A DNA stretch of 64,000 bases from Lewinella sp. LCG006. Lineage in GTDB: Bacteria > Bacteroidota > Bacteroidia > Chitinophagales > Saprospiraceae. This document shows, one piece after another, positions 40,492 through 49,187 of the stretch (its first letter is position 1; the number at the start of each line of letters is the position of its first letter). The translations under genes were made by a program, and so were the position numbers. The DNA is taken from assembly GCF_040784935.1 (NCBI RefSeq), contig NZ_CP160680.1:2099501-2163500 (forward strand), read 5' to 3'. The notes under the pieces are model-generated. The model made no database searches, had not been told where the DNA came from, and saw nothing but the letters and a program-made list of their open reading frames with translations.

Positions 40492-42051
40492 ATGTTGGTT
40501 AAAACTTTTGCCAGCGCTGTTGAAGGCGTTGATGCTCGTACTATTACCGTTGAAGTAAACACTGGCGGCAACGCAGCCTTTGATGGCAAACAATTCTACC
40601 ATTTAGTAGGTCTACCGGACAACGCAGTGCGTGAAGGCATGATGCGGATGGAGCCTGCTTTAAAAAACAGTGGTTACGAAGTCATTCGTTTACGCACCAT
40701 TGTCAATCTTGCTCCTGCGGATATTCGCAAGGAAGGGGCAGCTTACGATCTTCCTATCGCTTTGGCCTATCTGGCCGGTTCGCGACAAATTTTAGCGGAT
40801 GACCTGGATAAATACGTCATCATGGGCGAGCTTTCCCTCGACGGTAGCTTACGCCCTATCAAAGGCGTCTTACCCATGGCGATCCAGGCACGTAAAGAAA
40901 AATTCAAGGGTCTTATTTTGCCTAAGGCTAACGCCCGCGAAGCCGCCATTGTGGATGATATTAAAGTTTACGGCGTCAATAATTTGGCGGAAGCCGCCGC
41001 TTTTTTGGATGGTACGCTTCAGCTAAGCCCCACTTTCGTGGAAACACGCGACGAATTTGCGGCCAATGAGGGCAACTACGATGTAGACTTCTCGGATGTC
41101 AAAGGGCAGGAAAACATCAAACGGGCCCTGGAAATTTCGGCAGCCGGAGGCCATAATGTGATCCTGATTGGCCCGCCAGGTGCAGGCAAGACCATGCTAG
41201 CGCGGCGTTTGCCCACCATTCTTCCGCCATTAGATTTGCGGGAAGCTCTAGAAACGACCAAAATTCATTCTGTTGCTGGCGTACTTCCTGCGGGGTCGGC
41301 GTTGGTCACGCAACGGCCTTTTCGTTCCCCCCACCACACCATCAGTGATGTTGCATTGGTAGGAGGAGGTTCAAACCCCAGTCCGGGAGAAATCAGTTTG
41401 GCCCATAATGGTGTCCTCTTCCTCGACGAACTCCCCGAGTTTAAGCGCACCGTCCTTGAAGTGATGCGGCAACCGATGGAAGAACGACGTGTGACCATCT
41501 CTCGTGCCAGGGTGACCGTTGACTACCCTGCCAGTTTTATGCTGGTAGCTTCGATGAACCCCTGCCCCTGCGGCTATTTCAATCATCCCGAGAAAGAATG
41601 TGTTTGTGGACCAGCAGTGGTCCAACGTTACCTCAATAAAATTAGTGGCCCACTGCTGGATCGGATCGACTTGCATGTAGAAGTTACGCCGGTTTCTTAT
41701 GATGAGCTTTCTAGCAATGAACGCCCTAGTGTAAAAAGCAAAGATATTCGTGAGCGCGTTATTGAGGCCAGAAAAGTACAAACAGAGCGTTACGCAGCGC
41801 TGCCCAAAATTCACTCCAACGCACACATGCCGAGCCGGATGGTGAGAGAAGTTTGCCAGATTAGTCAGCCGGGTACGCTTTTAATCAAAAAAGCAATGGA
41901 GCGACTACAGCTCTCCGCTCGCGCCTATGACCGCATCCTGAAAGTTGCACGAACAATTGCTGACTTAGGTGGTAGCCCTGACATAAAAATTGAACACCTG
42001 GCCGAAGCCATCCATTTCCGTAGCTTGGATCGAGAAGGGTGGATGGAGTAA
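40492..42051 (+). CDS. YifB/ComM-family Mg-chelatase-like AAA+ ATPase
   Basis: A 519 aa AAA+ ATPase. An N-terminal Lon-like domain (SAVEGVDARTITVEVNTGG, PADIRKEGAAYDLPIALAYL) precedes the Mg-chelatase core: Walker A GPPGAGKTM, Walker B GVLFLDELPEF, and a Cys-rich CPCGYFNHPEKECVC element. The C-terminal Mg_chelatase_C domain ends the protein (RAYDRILKVARTIADL). In Haemophilus and Vibrio, ComM is a branch-migration helicase promoting integration of transformed DNA; the same role here is inferred from homology. It precedes exonuclease III by 96 bases. Confidence 0.93.
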   Translation: MLVKTFASAVEGVDARTITVEVNTGGNAAFDGKQFYHLVGLPDNAVREGMMRMEPALKNSGYEVIRLRTIVNLAPADIRKEGAAYDLPIALAYLAGSRQILADDLDKYVIMGELSLDGSLRPIKGVLPMAIQARKEKFKGLILPKANAREAAIVDDIKVYGVNNLAEAAAFLDGTLQLSPTFVETRDEFAANEGNYDVDFSDVKGQENIKRALEISAAGGHNVILIGPPGAGKTMLARRLPTILPPLDLREALETTKIHSVAGVLPAGSALVTQRPFRSPHHTISDVALVGGGSNPSPGEISLAHNGVLFLDELPEFKRTVLEVMRQPMEERRVTISRARVTVDYPASFMLVASMNPCPCGYFNHPEKECVCGPAVVQRYLNKISGPLLDRIDLHVEVTPVSYDELSSNERPSVKSKDIRERVIEARKVQTERYAALPKIHSNAHMPSRMVREVCQISQPGTLLIKKAMERLQLSARAYDRILKVARTIADLGGSPDIKIEHLAEAIHFRSLDREGWME

Positions 42052-42147
42052 GGGTTAACTAGATGCTTGGTTTATTGATCTTTGATGGTTCTATAAATAG
42101 AACACTACCCAGGCAAAAGACAAGCTTATAAATATAACTTAACTAAG

Positions 42148-42912
42148 ATGCAAATTATCTCCTACAACGTCAATGGAATTCGCGCTGCAGCGCAGAAGGG
42201 GCTCGCCGAGTGGCTTGCCGAAAACAATTTTGATATCGTCTGTTTACAGGAATCTAAGGCTACGCCCGATCAGGTAGACATGAGTGATTTCGAAAAGCTC
42301 GGTTATCATCATTTCTGGCATTCTGCTGAGAAGAAAGGATATAGCGGTGTCGTTACCCTCTGCAAAGAAAAGCCTACGCTTGTAAAAGAAGGATGTGGCT
42401 TGGAAAAATACGATCAGGAAGGTCGTATCCTCCGGACCGACTTTGGTGATTGGACCTTACTAAACTGCTATTTCCCTTCGGGAACTACTGGCGATTCGCG
42501 GCAGGATTTTAAGATGGAATTCCTCGCTGATTTTCAAATCTGGATTGATGAATTGCGCAAGGAGCGCCCCCAATTGATCATTGTTGGTGATTACAACATA
42601 GCTAATCATCCCATCGATATTCATAACCCGATCAGCAACAAAAAATCGTCTGGTTTTTTACCCGATGAGCGGGCTTGGTTGACTTCCTGGTTTGAAAATG
42701 GCTTCACGGATGCTTTTCGAGCATTGCATCCCGAAGCAGAAGAATATAGCTGGTGGAGTTACCGTGCCAATGCTCGCGCCAATAATAAAGGCTGGCGGAT
42801 TGATTACCAATCCATTTCTAACAATCTTGCTGATAGAATCAAAGCAGCCCATCACCTTGCTGATGCCAAACACAGTGATCATTGTCCGGTATTGGTAGAA
42901 ATTGATTTGTGA
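42148..42912 (+). CDS. xth: Exodeoxyribonuclease III / AP endonuclease
   Basis: A 254 aa DNA-repair nuclease cleaving at abasic sites and degrading 3' ends. Motifs in order: SYNVNGIRAA, VCLQESKA (metal Glu), GYSGVVTLCKE, IVGDYNIAN (catalytic Asp/Asn), WRIDY and the C-terminal SDHCPVLVEID with the active-site Asp-His. Length matches the family. A GTTCTATAAATAGAAC palindrome lies upstream at 42089-42104. The downstream flank is the GxxExxY array. Confidence 0.94.
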   Translation: MQIISYNVNGIRAAAQKGLAEWLAENNFDIVCLQESKATPDQVDMSDFEKLGYHHFWHSAEKKGYSGVVTLCKEKPTLVKEGCGLEKYDQEGRILRTDFGDWTLLNCYFPSGTTGDSRQDFKMEFLADFQIWIDELRKERPQLIIVGDYNIANHPIDIHNPISNKKSSGFLPDERAWLTSWFENGFTDAFRALHPEAEEYSWWSYRANARANNKGWRIDYQSISNNLADRIKAAHHLADAKHSDHCPVLVEIDL

Positions 42913-42924
42913 TGGGAGGGTTGG

Positions 42925-43138
42925 CTAGGATTCATGGGATGGTGGGATTATCGGATTTTCATATCGGATGAGTGAATAACACATGATAAGCGATTTGAAG
43001 TCTAAGGTTATTGTTGGTACTGTTAGCACAAGTTATAGTGCAGAGCTTTATATAAGCCCAGCCATCTCGAAAACAAAAAAAAACGCGTATCTAAAAAAAA
43101 TCCTACAAATCTTAAAATCCCATGAATCCCAGTCCAGA
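42925..43138 (+). repeat. GxxExxY-array unit A (214 bp, no intact gene)
   Basis: Begins CTAGGATTCATGGGATGG and ends AATCCCAGTCCAGA just before the next CTAGGATTCATG. It matches unit B (43635-43847) along its length, with about one mismatch in five. Its last ~80 bases (CATCTCGAAAAC...CGCGTATCTAA, then AATCCTACAAATC) match the 3' end of the GxxExxY gene and its downstream bases. It looks like a gene unit with an internal deletion. Confidence 0.78.
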
Positions 43139-43634
43139 CTAGGATTCATGAGATGGTTGGATTTTGGGATTATTAATCTGAAAACGATGAAAAAAGAAAT
43201 CAAAGACGATTTGACTTATAAGATTATTGGCTGTGCGATGAAAGTACACGGAGCTCTAGGTAACGGCTTTCAAGAAGTTATTTACCAACGGGCACTAGCA
43301 ATCGAGATGGGGAAACAAGGCTTGAACTTTGCCCGGGAAATGGAGATGAGCATTTTTTACGAAGGCATCCAAATAGGAATACGGAGGGTCGATTTCTTCG
43401 TTGAAGACAGAATTATGTTAGAATTAAAGGCTGTTATTAATTTAGAAGATGCTCACCTTTCGCAAGCAATGAATTACTGTGAAGCTTATAATATACCGGT
43501 TGGTCTATTGATTAACTTTGGTAGTAGAAGCCTCCAATACAAAAGGGTATACAACCTTAACCACCCCGAAAATAAAAAACCGCGTACCTGAAAAAATCCT
43601 ACAAATCTCACCATCCCAACAATCACAGTCCAGA
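43139..43634 (+). repeat. GxxExxY-array unit with the intact gene (496 bp)
   Basis: Bounded on the left by GACTAGGATTCATGAGATGG and on the right by ACAGTCCAGA, as units A and B are. At each junction, AATCCCA on the left pairs with TGGGATT on the right, giving a palindrome across GTCCAGACTAGGATTCATG. Confidence 0.75.
43187..43591 (+). CDS. GxxExxY protein
   Basis: A 134 aa protein from the ATG at 43187, where homology begins (KKEIKDDLTYKIIGCAMKVH). GNGFQEVIYQRAL carries the name-giving G-x-x-E-x-x-Y, and RRVDFFVEDRIMLELKAV is a PD-(D/E)xK-nuclease-like core. The C-terminus is GSRSLQYKRVYN followed by HPENKK. The family is widespread, of unknown function, and often flanked by repeats. The last ~30 coding bases are homologous to units A and B. 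The ORF runs upstream to 42983 but only through unit A. Confidence 0.9.
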   Translation: MKKEIKDDLTYKIIGCAMKVHGALGNGFQEVIYQRALAIEMGKQGLNFAREMEMSIFYEGIQIGIRRVDFFVEDRIMLELKAVINLEDAHLSQAMNYCEAYNIPVGLLINFGSRSLQYKRVYNLNHPENKKPRT

Positions 43635-43847
43635 CTAGGATTCATGAGATGATGGGATTTTGGGATTATTATACAGGATAGGTGAATAACAGATCACAAG
43701 CGATTTGAGCTCTAAGGTCATGTTGGTACTATTAAAGCACACGCTACGCTGGAGAGTCGTATATAAGCTCAGTCATCTCGAAAATAAAGAAACCGCGTAT
43801 CTAAAGCAATCCTACAAATCCTATAATCCCAACAATCACAGTCCAGA
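43635..43847 (+). repeat. GxxExxY-array unit B (213 bp, no intact gene)
   Basis: Starts CTAGGATTCATGAGATGATG and ends CAATCACAGTCCAGA. It matches unit A in order and length (213 vs 214 bp): shared blocks include GTGAATAACA, AGCGATTTGA, TCATCTCGAAAA and CCGCGTATCTAA. A truncated fourth boundary (CTAGGAT) follows at 43848 and supplies the aminotransferase stop codon. Confidence 0.78.
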
Positions 43848-45005
43848 CTAGGATAATTTCTCCCTTAGTACCTCTGCTGCGGCCGTAAGTACCTCTTCTG
43901 TTTTCGCGAAACAAATCCTTACAACCCGCTCTTCACTTTCTACAGAGCGGAAAGCAGAAACGGGTATGACCGCTACACCGACCTCCGTCGTCAGCCAGCG
44001 AGCAAAATCTAGATCTGGCGCATGGGATATTTGGCGGTAATCAAAAAGCTGAAAATAGGTGCCGGAACAAGGCAGTGGTCGCAATGGCAGTCCTTCCAAT
44101 TTTTTGAGTAAAAAGTCTCGCTTCTGTTGATAAAAGAAGCTCAAATCTCTATAAGTAGAAGGATCTTCTAAGAAATCTGCCAAAGCATACTGCACTGGTG
44201 TATTAACTGAGAATACATTGAATTGATGAATCTTTCTAAACTCCTTTGTCAGGTAATCTGGCGCCAAACAATAGCCGACCTTCCAGCCAGTTGAGTGGAA
44301 AGTTTTACCAAAAGAATAGGTAGCAAATCCCCGTTCATATAATGCGGGAAAATCAAGCAAGCTATAATGCCTTTGATTATCATACACCAGCTGTTCATAC
44401 ACTTCATCGCTGAGAACGAAAATGTCTGTGCCAGATAGTAACTGCTCCAGTTGTTCCCAATCCTTCTTTTGCCAAATGGTACCCGTAGGATTATGTGGCG
44501 TGTTGAGAACAATGAGCCGGGTGCGGTCAGTGATGAGCCTTGCAAAGGCCTCCCAGTCGATGCCGTAATCTGGAAATTCCAACTGATAAGCAATCACTTT
44601 TCCACCAGATAACTCTACGACGGGGCGATAGCTATCGTAGGCTGGTTCAATAAGAATGACTTCATCTCCCGGGCGTACTACGGTTGTAATTGCACAATAG
44701 ATGGCCTGGGTTGCACCAGAAGTAATCGTGATTTCATTTTCAAAATCAACAGTTTTACCTGAACTCTGCAGATGCTTTGCTGCTAGTATTTTCCTCAATT
44801 CTGGCAAGCCAGGCATTGGAGCATACTGATTGTGCCCACGCTCTAGATGAGTGTTCACCAAACGACGTAATTCAGCCGGTGGGTCATAGTTTGGAAACCC
44901 TTGTGATAAATTAATCGCTTGATGCTCTTTGGCTAAGGCTGACATCACCGAAAAGATACTCGTTCCTGTATGTGGTAATTTGGATGCAAAATTAGTGGTG
45001 GGCAT
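43848..45005 (-). CDS. Class I aminotransferase (methionine/kynurenine aminotransferase-like)
   Basis: A 385 aa PLP enzyme of fold type I. INLSQGFPNYDPP, VILIEPAYDSY and NTPHNPTGTIW are typical of the YbdL/KAT group, and SFGKTFHSTGWKVGY contains the PLP-binding Lys. Probable role: transamination of methionine or aromatic amino acids. The start at 45005 (MPTTNFASKLP) is preferred to an ORF opening 51 bases upstream. Its stop codon lies within the boundary motif of the repeat array, so the repeat joined at or into the gene end. Confidence 0.9.
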   Translation of the reverse strand: MPTTNFASKLPHTGTSIFSVMSALAKEHQAINLSQGFPNYDPPAELRRLVNTHLERGHNQYAPMPGLPELRKILAAKHLQSSGKTVDFENEITITSGATQAIYCAITTVVRPGDEVILIEPAYDSYRPVVELSGGKVIAYQLEFPDYGIDWEAFARLITDRTRLIVLNTPHNPTGTIWQKKDWEQLEQLLSGTDIFVLSDEVYEQLVYDNQRHYSLLDFPALYERGFATYSFGKTFHSTGWKVGYCLAPDYLTKEFRKIHQFNVFSVNTPVQYALADFLEDPSTYRDLSFFYQQKRDFLLKKLEGLPLRPLPCSGTYFQLFDYRQISHAPDLDFARWLTTEVGVAVIPVSAFRSVESEERVVRICFAKTEEVLTAAAEVLREKLS

Positions 45006-45089
45006 AAATTGAAATTGATAAGTTTGGGTACAAGCTCTAATTACTACTTTCGGCAAGATAGAAAATAAGTGCTGGGCATCGCTTATATT

Positions 45090-45121
45090 TAAGCTGGGCG
45101 TTCGCCGAAAGTCCAGTTAAT
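45090..45121. repeat. GCGTTCGCCGAAAGTCCAGTTAAT repeat, copy 4
   Basis: GCCGAAAGTCCAGTTAAT is shared, apart from its first base, with 12691-12708; the left arm of the hairpin (CTGGGCGTTCG) is degenerate. Located just upstream of the ureohydrolase gene. Confidence 0.45.
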
Positions 45122-45144
45122 AGTGAAATCTTAATTTGCCAGCT

Positions 45145-45954
45145 ATGAGCTCTATAAATTTTCCTGAATCTGTTTCTTTAGGTAGTGTATCTTTTGATGC
45201 GTATTCTAGTTTTATGACAGGGCCAGCCTTGGCTCCTCCCAGGATATTAGAATGTTTATACAGTGATTCCAGTAATTACTGGACGGAGCGTGGCTTTAAT
45301 CCGCTTGAAGACAAACGATTTTCCAATGATGGGCCTCTTCGCTTTTCTGATTATTTGGGTATTCAAAAAGCGGCACAGCAAAGAATTCAACAGGGCAAGC
45401 GCTTACTCACACTCGGGGGGGATCATTCTATCAGTTATCCTTTGATGCGAGCTCATCGGGAAGTGTATCCCGACTTTGCCATTTTACAAATTGATGCTCA
45501 CGGCGATTTGTACGATAATTTTATGGGTAACCCTCATTCCCACGCCTGCCCCTTTGCGCGTATCATGGAAGAAGGACTTTGTGACCGCCTGGTGCAGGTA
45601 GGTATCCGAACACTGAATCCGCATCAACGCCAGCAAGCCGATAAATTTGGGGTAGAGCAAATAGAAATGCGGCACTTCACTGAAAAAATAAAAGATCTGC
45701 ACTTTAATCGCCCTCTTTACATCAGCCTGGACATGGACGGCATTGATCCTGCTTTTGCACCGGGTGTTTCCCACCATGAGCCTGGTGGTCTGAATGTACG
45801 AGAGGTACTCGATTTGCTGCACCGTATCAATGTGCCAATTATTGGTGCAGATATAGTAGAATACAACCCTCATCGCGATCCGGTAGGAATTACAGCAGCC
45901 TTAGCAGCTAAACTGGCGAAAGAAATCTTGGAACTAATGATGAATAATGCCTAA
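45145..45954 (+). CDS. Ureohydrolase (agmatinase/arginase/formiminoglutamase family)
   Basis: A 269 aa binuclear-Mn hydrolase that releases urea or formamide from a guanidino/formimino substrate. Metal-binding motifs are present in order: TLGGDHSISYP, LQIDAHGDLYD with the following HSHACPFARI, and ISLDMDGIDPAFAPG. The C-terminal GADIVEYNPHRD is also typical. Substrate not decidable: agmatine, arginine and formiminoglutamate are all possible. The ATG at 45145 was chosen over a TTG at 45136. Confidence 0.92.
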   Translation: MSSINFPESVSLGSVSFDAYSSFMTGPALAPPRILECLYSDSSNYWTERGFNPLEDKRFSNDGPLRFSDYLGIQKAAQQRIQQGKRLLTLGGDHSISYPLMRAHREVYPDFAILQIDAHGDLYDNFMGNPHSHACPFARIMEEGLCDRLVQVGIRTLNPHQRQQADKFGVEQIEMRHFTEKIKDLHFNRPLYISLDMDGIDPAFAPGVSHHEPGGLNVREVLDLLHRINVPIIGADIVEYNPHRDPVGITAALAAKLAKEILELMMNNA

Positions 45955-45985
45955 AAAGCGAAGGCTCTGCCGAAGCAGAGCCTTC
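45953..45985 (-). terminator. Terminator of the secreted metalloprotease gene
   Basis: GAAGGCTCTGC/GCAGAGCCTTC form a perfect 11-bp stem with a 4-base loop (45960-45985 on the plus strand). The T-run is on the minus strand (CGCTTTTTAGG), so it terminates transcription from 48496-46031; the tail overlaps the ureohydrolase stop. Confidence 0.8.
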
Positions 45986-46030
45986 CAAATAGATTCGCGT
46001 ATTATGCATACATCTTAAAGTGAGAAAAGA

Positions 46031-48496
46031 TTACTGTACCGCAAAGCGGACGGTCTGTTCTCCTTGTTCATCGCGCCAGCGTAGTAAGTAGGTCCCCCTG
46101 GCTAGTGTGCCTATTTCAATATTCTCCTGATAGCTAGACGATGCCAGTTCCAGTTGTTTTTCCTGTAATACTTGCCCCGTTATCGATAATATCTGCCAAC
46201 TGGCATCGCCAGAACCAACCTGGTCGAGCTGAAGCTGAAATTGATCATTAACGACGGGATTAGGAGCTACTTGGATAGAGCGTTCGCTGTTATCGAGCAA
46301 ATTTGCGGAACCCGGGCTTTGTGCTCCCCCTGTTTGACAGTCCGTCCCTTCATAAATCCGCACATTGCGGAACCAGGAATTGCCATCGCGCGTACCACCA
46401 TCGTGATCGGTACTAAAAAAGAGCCGATCAGCCATGCCTACGTAAAATTCACCTACAGGAATCGTATAGGATTGCCAATCGACTCCAGTGTAGTTGTCAT
46501 AGTTAGTGATGCCCCAGGTTTGGGTGCCGTGTACCTTGAAGGTATAGCCGTAAGAAATACTCTCGTTGTTGTCAAAACCAATACCATGAATTTCTCCCTG
46601 CCGGGTAGATTTGAAATCAAATGCAATGACTGTATTTCTCGTGATTTCGTAGCTCATGGCAATCGATTTCCAAGCGTTGTTCGCCATGTACAATGTTTGC
46701 CCATCATCCATTACAGAATATTGACCGATGTCTTGATTTATCCCATAAGTATCTATGGTATAATCATTGAAATTAATCGACTGGCAATCATCATCCTGTT
46801 CTTCTTCAAACGGCAAGCAAAAGCTCACACTTTCTGTGCCAGGAAATTCTCCACCTTGCGCAATCACCTGTTGAGTGCCATCAAGCAGCGTGTAACTGCC
46901 ATCGCCATAGGTACAGCAAATACCATCGTTGTAGGCATCATTGATCTGAAAGGTATAGCAAGCCGCTGGCAAACACAGCGTATCAATGAGCAATTGATTG
47001 GCAACGGTCTTAGGATAAGGCCCTCCCTGAGCCACCACTGCGCCCTGTGGGTTGGTTAGGGTCCAGGTAGTTTCCGGACTGTAAGTATCCAACTGTAGGC
47101 GAAGGAAGAGTTGTTCTTGATCGCAACTCGTTACTGGCGGATTACCGCCGCCATTGCCTGGACCTCCTCCAGTAGGACAAGCGCTCAAACAAGTAGCTGC
47201 TGCTACCCGGTTACGGATCAAATTGCCTGGCTGAACGCCAAAACCACGACTGAGGTTGATGCCTACCTGAGACAAATGACAGTAAGACATAATCGTACCG
47301 CCTCCCGTAGGCAAACCAGGGCTGGCGCAGCCTCCTTCGGTATAGCCCGGGCAACCATCAATGGCTGTGCTGTTGCCGTTCCATACGCAAGCGTGGGTAT
47401 GCTGTGATCCTAGCAGGTGCCCCAACTCATGCGCTACGACCATTACCGACCAGGAATAAGTAGGCACCTGACTGAACGTGCTCCCAATCCCTGCGTAGCT
47501 CATTTTAGCTATCGTGTATGGGTGGCAAAGCCCATTGACTACCGCAATACCACCACTCGCCTGATAGGAGAGCAATTGGGCCAGGTCTCCATTAAAGCTG
47601 GTACGCTGATTTTGAAAATCCGTAAGCATCTGCCCACTACTGGTAGAGCTATACGGGCTCGGTGTATTCCAGACGAATACCTCCGAGATCGTCATATTGA
47701 TCTGTTCATTGGCGTACAGTGTTGCTACTTGATTAAACAAAGCTTCAACGTACTGTACCGTCGCTTGGATGCTCCCCTTATCTTGATAAATATCAAAGTT
47801 AACCTCGAAATAGATTTGGACACAATCGCTGAGATTGCGGCTGTTATCTACCAATTCGGCCAACTCTTCCCGTAGGTAGCCTTCACCGGAATCTGGTGTT
47901 GAGCAGGAAAAAGTTTGCTCCTGAAAAACTTCCCGATCCTGATAAAAAACGTAATCATTGGTCGATGATCGCTCCACTCCAGGTGCAGCGGGTTGTCGAC
48001 CAAGCACCCAGTTACCACCAATGGTGGCACTGCTGACAAGACCAATGACCTCACCTTCAAGCACACTGAATGCAACGATAGAATTTGGATCACCCGCTAC
48101 AATCCCCTGATAGTGAACCGCCGATTTGACGGCGACCGGGGCGCGGGTAGCGCTTTCAATGACCACAGGAATAGTGCGGTCTACTTTTACGAGTTGTAGT
48201 AATATCTGTTCTTCCCCCTCTACCGGTAGTTCCAGACTCAATGTAGCGGGAGCTTCATGATGGAGTGCAGAACTAAGTTCTTCATCCATCTGTAAAATGT
48301 GAAATCGTTCAACTTCTCTAATCTCACTTGTTCGGTTCCTTTCTTTAGCAAATAACGGCGTTGATTCCTGGCTAGCAAAAACGGTTTGTAATGCTTGTAC
48401 CCGCGCCGCAGGTGCAAGGGTAGAATTGTTGTTTTGGGCAAATAAAGTAGCTTGTGTGACTATGATAAATAGGCACAATAGTTGCATCACTTTCAT
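46031..48496 (-). CDS. Secreted metzincin metalloprotease with T9SS C-terminal domain
   Basis: An 821 aa extracellular Zn protease. Signal peptide at residues 1-20 (VMQLLCLFIIVTQATLFAQ), then a propeptide, then an M12B/reprolysin-like catalytic domain with the metzincin motif HELGHLLGSQH (about residues 354-364) and a downstream TIMSYCHLS Met-turn. A Cys-rich region follows, then carbohydrate-binding-like domains (about 460-720). The C-terminus, SIQVAPNPVVNDQFQLQL through GTLARGTYLLRW, is a T9SS sorting domain. Substrate unknown. Monocistronic. Confidence 0.93.
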   Translation of the reverse strand: MKVMQLLCLFIIVTQATLFAQNNNSTLAPAARVQALQTVFASQESTPLFAKERNRTSEIREVERFHILQMDEELSSALHHEAPATLSLELPVEGEEQILLQLVKVDRTIPVVIESATRAPVAVKSAVHYQGIVAGDPNSIVAFSVLEGEVIGLVSSATIGGNWVLGRQPAAPGVERSSTNDYVFYQDREVFQEQTFSCSTPDSGEGYLREELAELVDNSRNLSDCVQIYFEVNFDIYQDKGSIQATVQYVEALFNQVATLYANEQINMTISEVFVWNTPSPYSSTSSGQMLTDFQNQRTSFNGDLAQLLSYQASGGIAVVNGLCHPYTIAKMSYAGIGSTFSQVPTYSWSVMVVAHELGHLLGSQHTHACVWNGNSTAIDGCPGYTEGGCASPGLPTGGGTIMSYCHLSQVGINLSRGFGVQPGNLIRNRVAAATCLSACPTGGGPGNGGGNPPVTSCDQEQLFLRLQLDTYSPETTWTLTNPQGAVVAQGGPYPKTVANQLLIDTLCLPAACYTFQINDAYNDGICCTYGDGSYTLLDGTQQVIAQGGEFPGTESVSFCLPFEEEQDDDCQSINFNDYTIDTYGINQDIGQYSVMDDGQTLYMANNAWKSIAMSYEITRNTVIAFDFKSTRQGEIHGIGFDNNESISYGYTFKVHGTQTWGITNYDNYTGVDWQSYTIPVGEFYVGMADRLFFSTDHDGGTRDGNSWFRNVRIYEGTDCQTGGAQSPGSANLLDNSERSIQVAPNPVVNDQFQLQLDQVGSGDASWQILSITGQVLQEKQLELASSSYQENIEIGTLARGTYLLRWRDEQGEQTVRFAVQ

Positions 48497-48731
48497 CGTG
48501 ATTCGTTAGTTTTTGGGTCCAAATCAATCCCTGTCTGTACGACCTTAGTATCCCCTAAGTACTATGCTAAAAAATAGCGTACGGCCTATCCAGTACAGGA
48601 TCTTGATCCTGAAAATTAGTTAACAAGAGGGTTGGTTGTAAGTGTGCCACTTGTCTAGTTTATTCCTTGACAATTAACAACTTACAAAAGAGTGCTTGTC
48701 CTTCCGGCGCCAGACGGACAGGCAAACAGGT

Positions 48732-48762
48732 GGCCATAAACTGTAGGTACAGTTTAGTGGCC
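48732..48762. repeat. Hairpin in a REP-like segment
   Basis: GGCCATAAACTGTA pairs with TACAGTTTAGTGGCC apart from a single bulged G, with a 2-base loop, followed by a further GGCCGCCAGGCC. Together with the preceding TGTCC-type hairpin it resembles the REP-like element at 12478-12520. Confidence 0.5.
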
Positions 48763-49113
48763 GCCAGGCCAAACTTGGTGGTGTACGCGAATCAACTGAG
48801 ATACTCAACAAGCGGGATTACTTGCTGAATAAAAAAGACATGTTCAAAGGATAGGTTTGTAAAGGGTCACCTTTTAAAGAGGTGAATTTCATGGAGGGGA
48901 ATTAACAGAGGCGAGCCTTGTCAGTTCTCCCGTTTTAAAGTCAAAATTATTAACGCGAAGATCAGTGAAAAATTTCCAGAAGTCCAGCTCACAGCAGGCC
49001 CGTTTATTGTACGGGGTCAGAATTGCAGGAAACGGCGACAATTAGGACTACTTTTTTTTCACTTTCGCACAATAAGTATAAATTCAACGTGGGAAAGTAC
49101 TGTCAAAACAAAT

Positions 49114-49146
49114 ATCCCGGATCATGCTCAAGCCATGATCCGGGAT
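49114..49146 (-). terminator. Terminator of the sigma/anti-sigma/Spy operon
   Basis: ATCCCGGATCATG (49114-49126) pairs perfectly with CATGATCCGGGAT (49134-49146); on the minus strand it is followed by a T-rich ATTTGTTTTG. It lies 42 bases after the last operon stop codon. Confidence 0.78.
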
Positions 49147-49187
49147 ACCCGAAATACGATTAGTTGTTGTTAAAAGGCCTCTTGTTT

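Larger units (their letters stand above)
48497..49187. other. 691-base intergenic region with palindromic elements
   Basis: No gene found between the metzincin and Spy-like genes. It holds a GGACAGG/TGTCC element near 48700-48722, the 48732-48762 hairpin, a TCACCTTTTAAAGAGGTGA hairpin near 48868-48889, and the terminator at 49114-49146. AT-rich otherwise; no exact -7 box seen. Confidence 0.5.

Noticed and set aside
42983-43186. N-terminal extension of the GxxExxY ORF
   Set aside because: These codons run through repeat unit A; family homology begins at the ATG at 43187.
42925-43850. CRISPR array reading of the repeats around the GxxExxY gene
   Set aside because: Units are over 200 bp, few, imperfect and one carries a gene; there are no short regularly spaced repeats and no cas genes.
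46241-47875. Two long open frames antisense to the metzincin gene
   Set aside because: The metzincin frame has a signal peptide, HExxHxxGxxH and a T9SS domain; the antisense frames have none.
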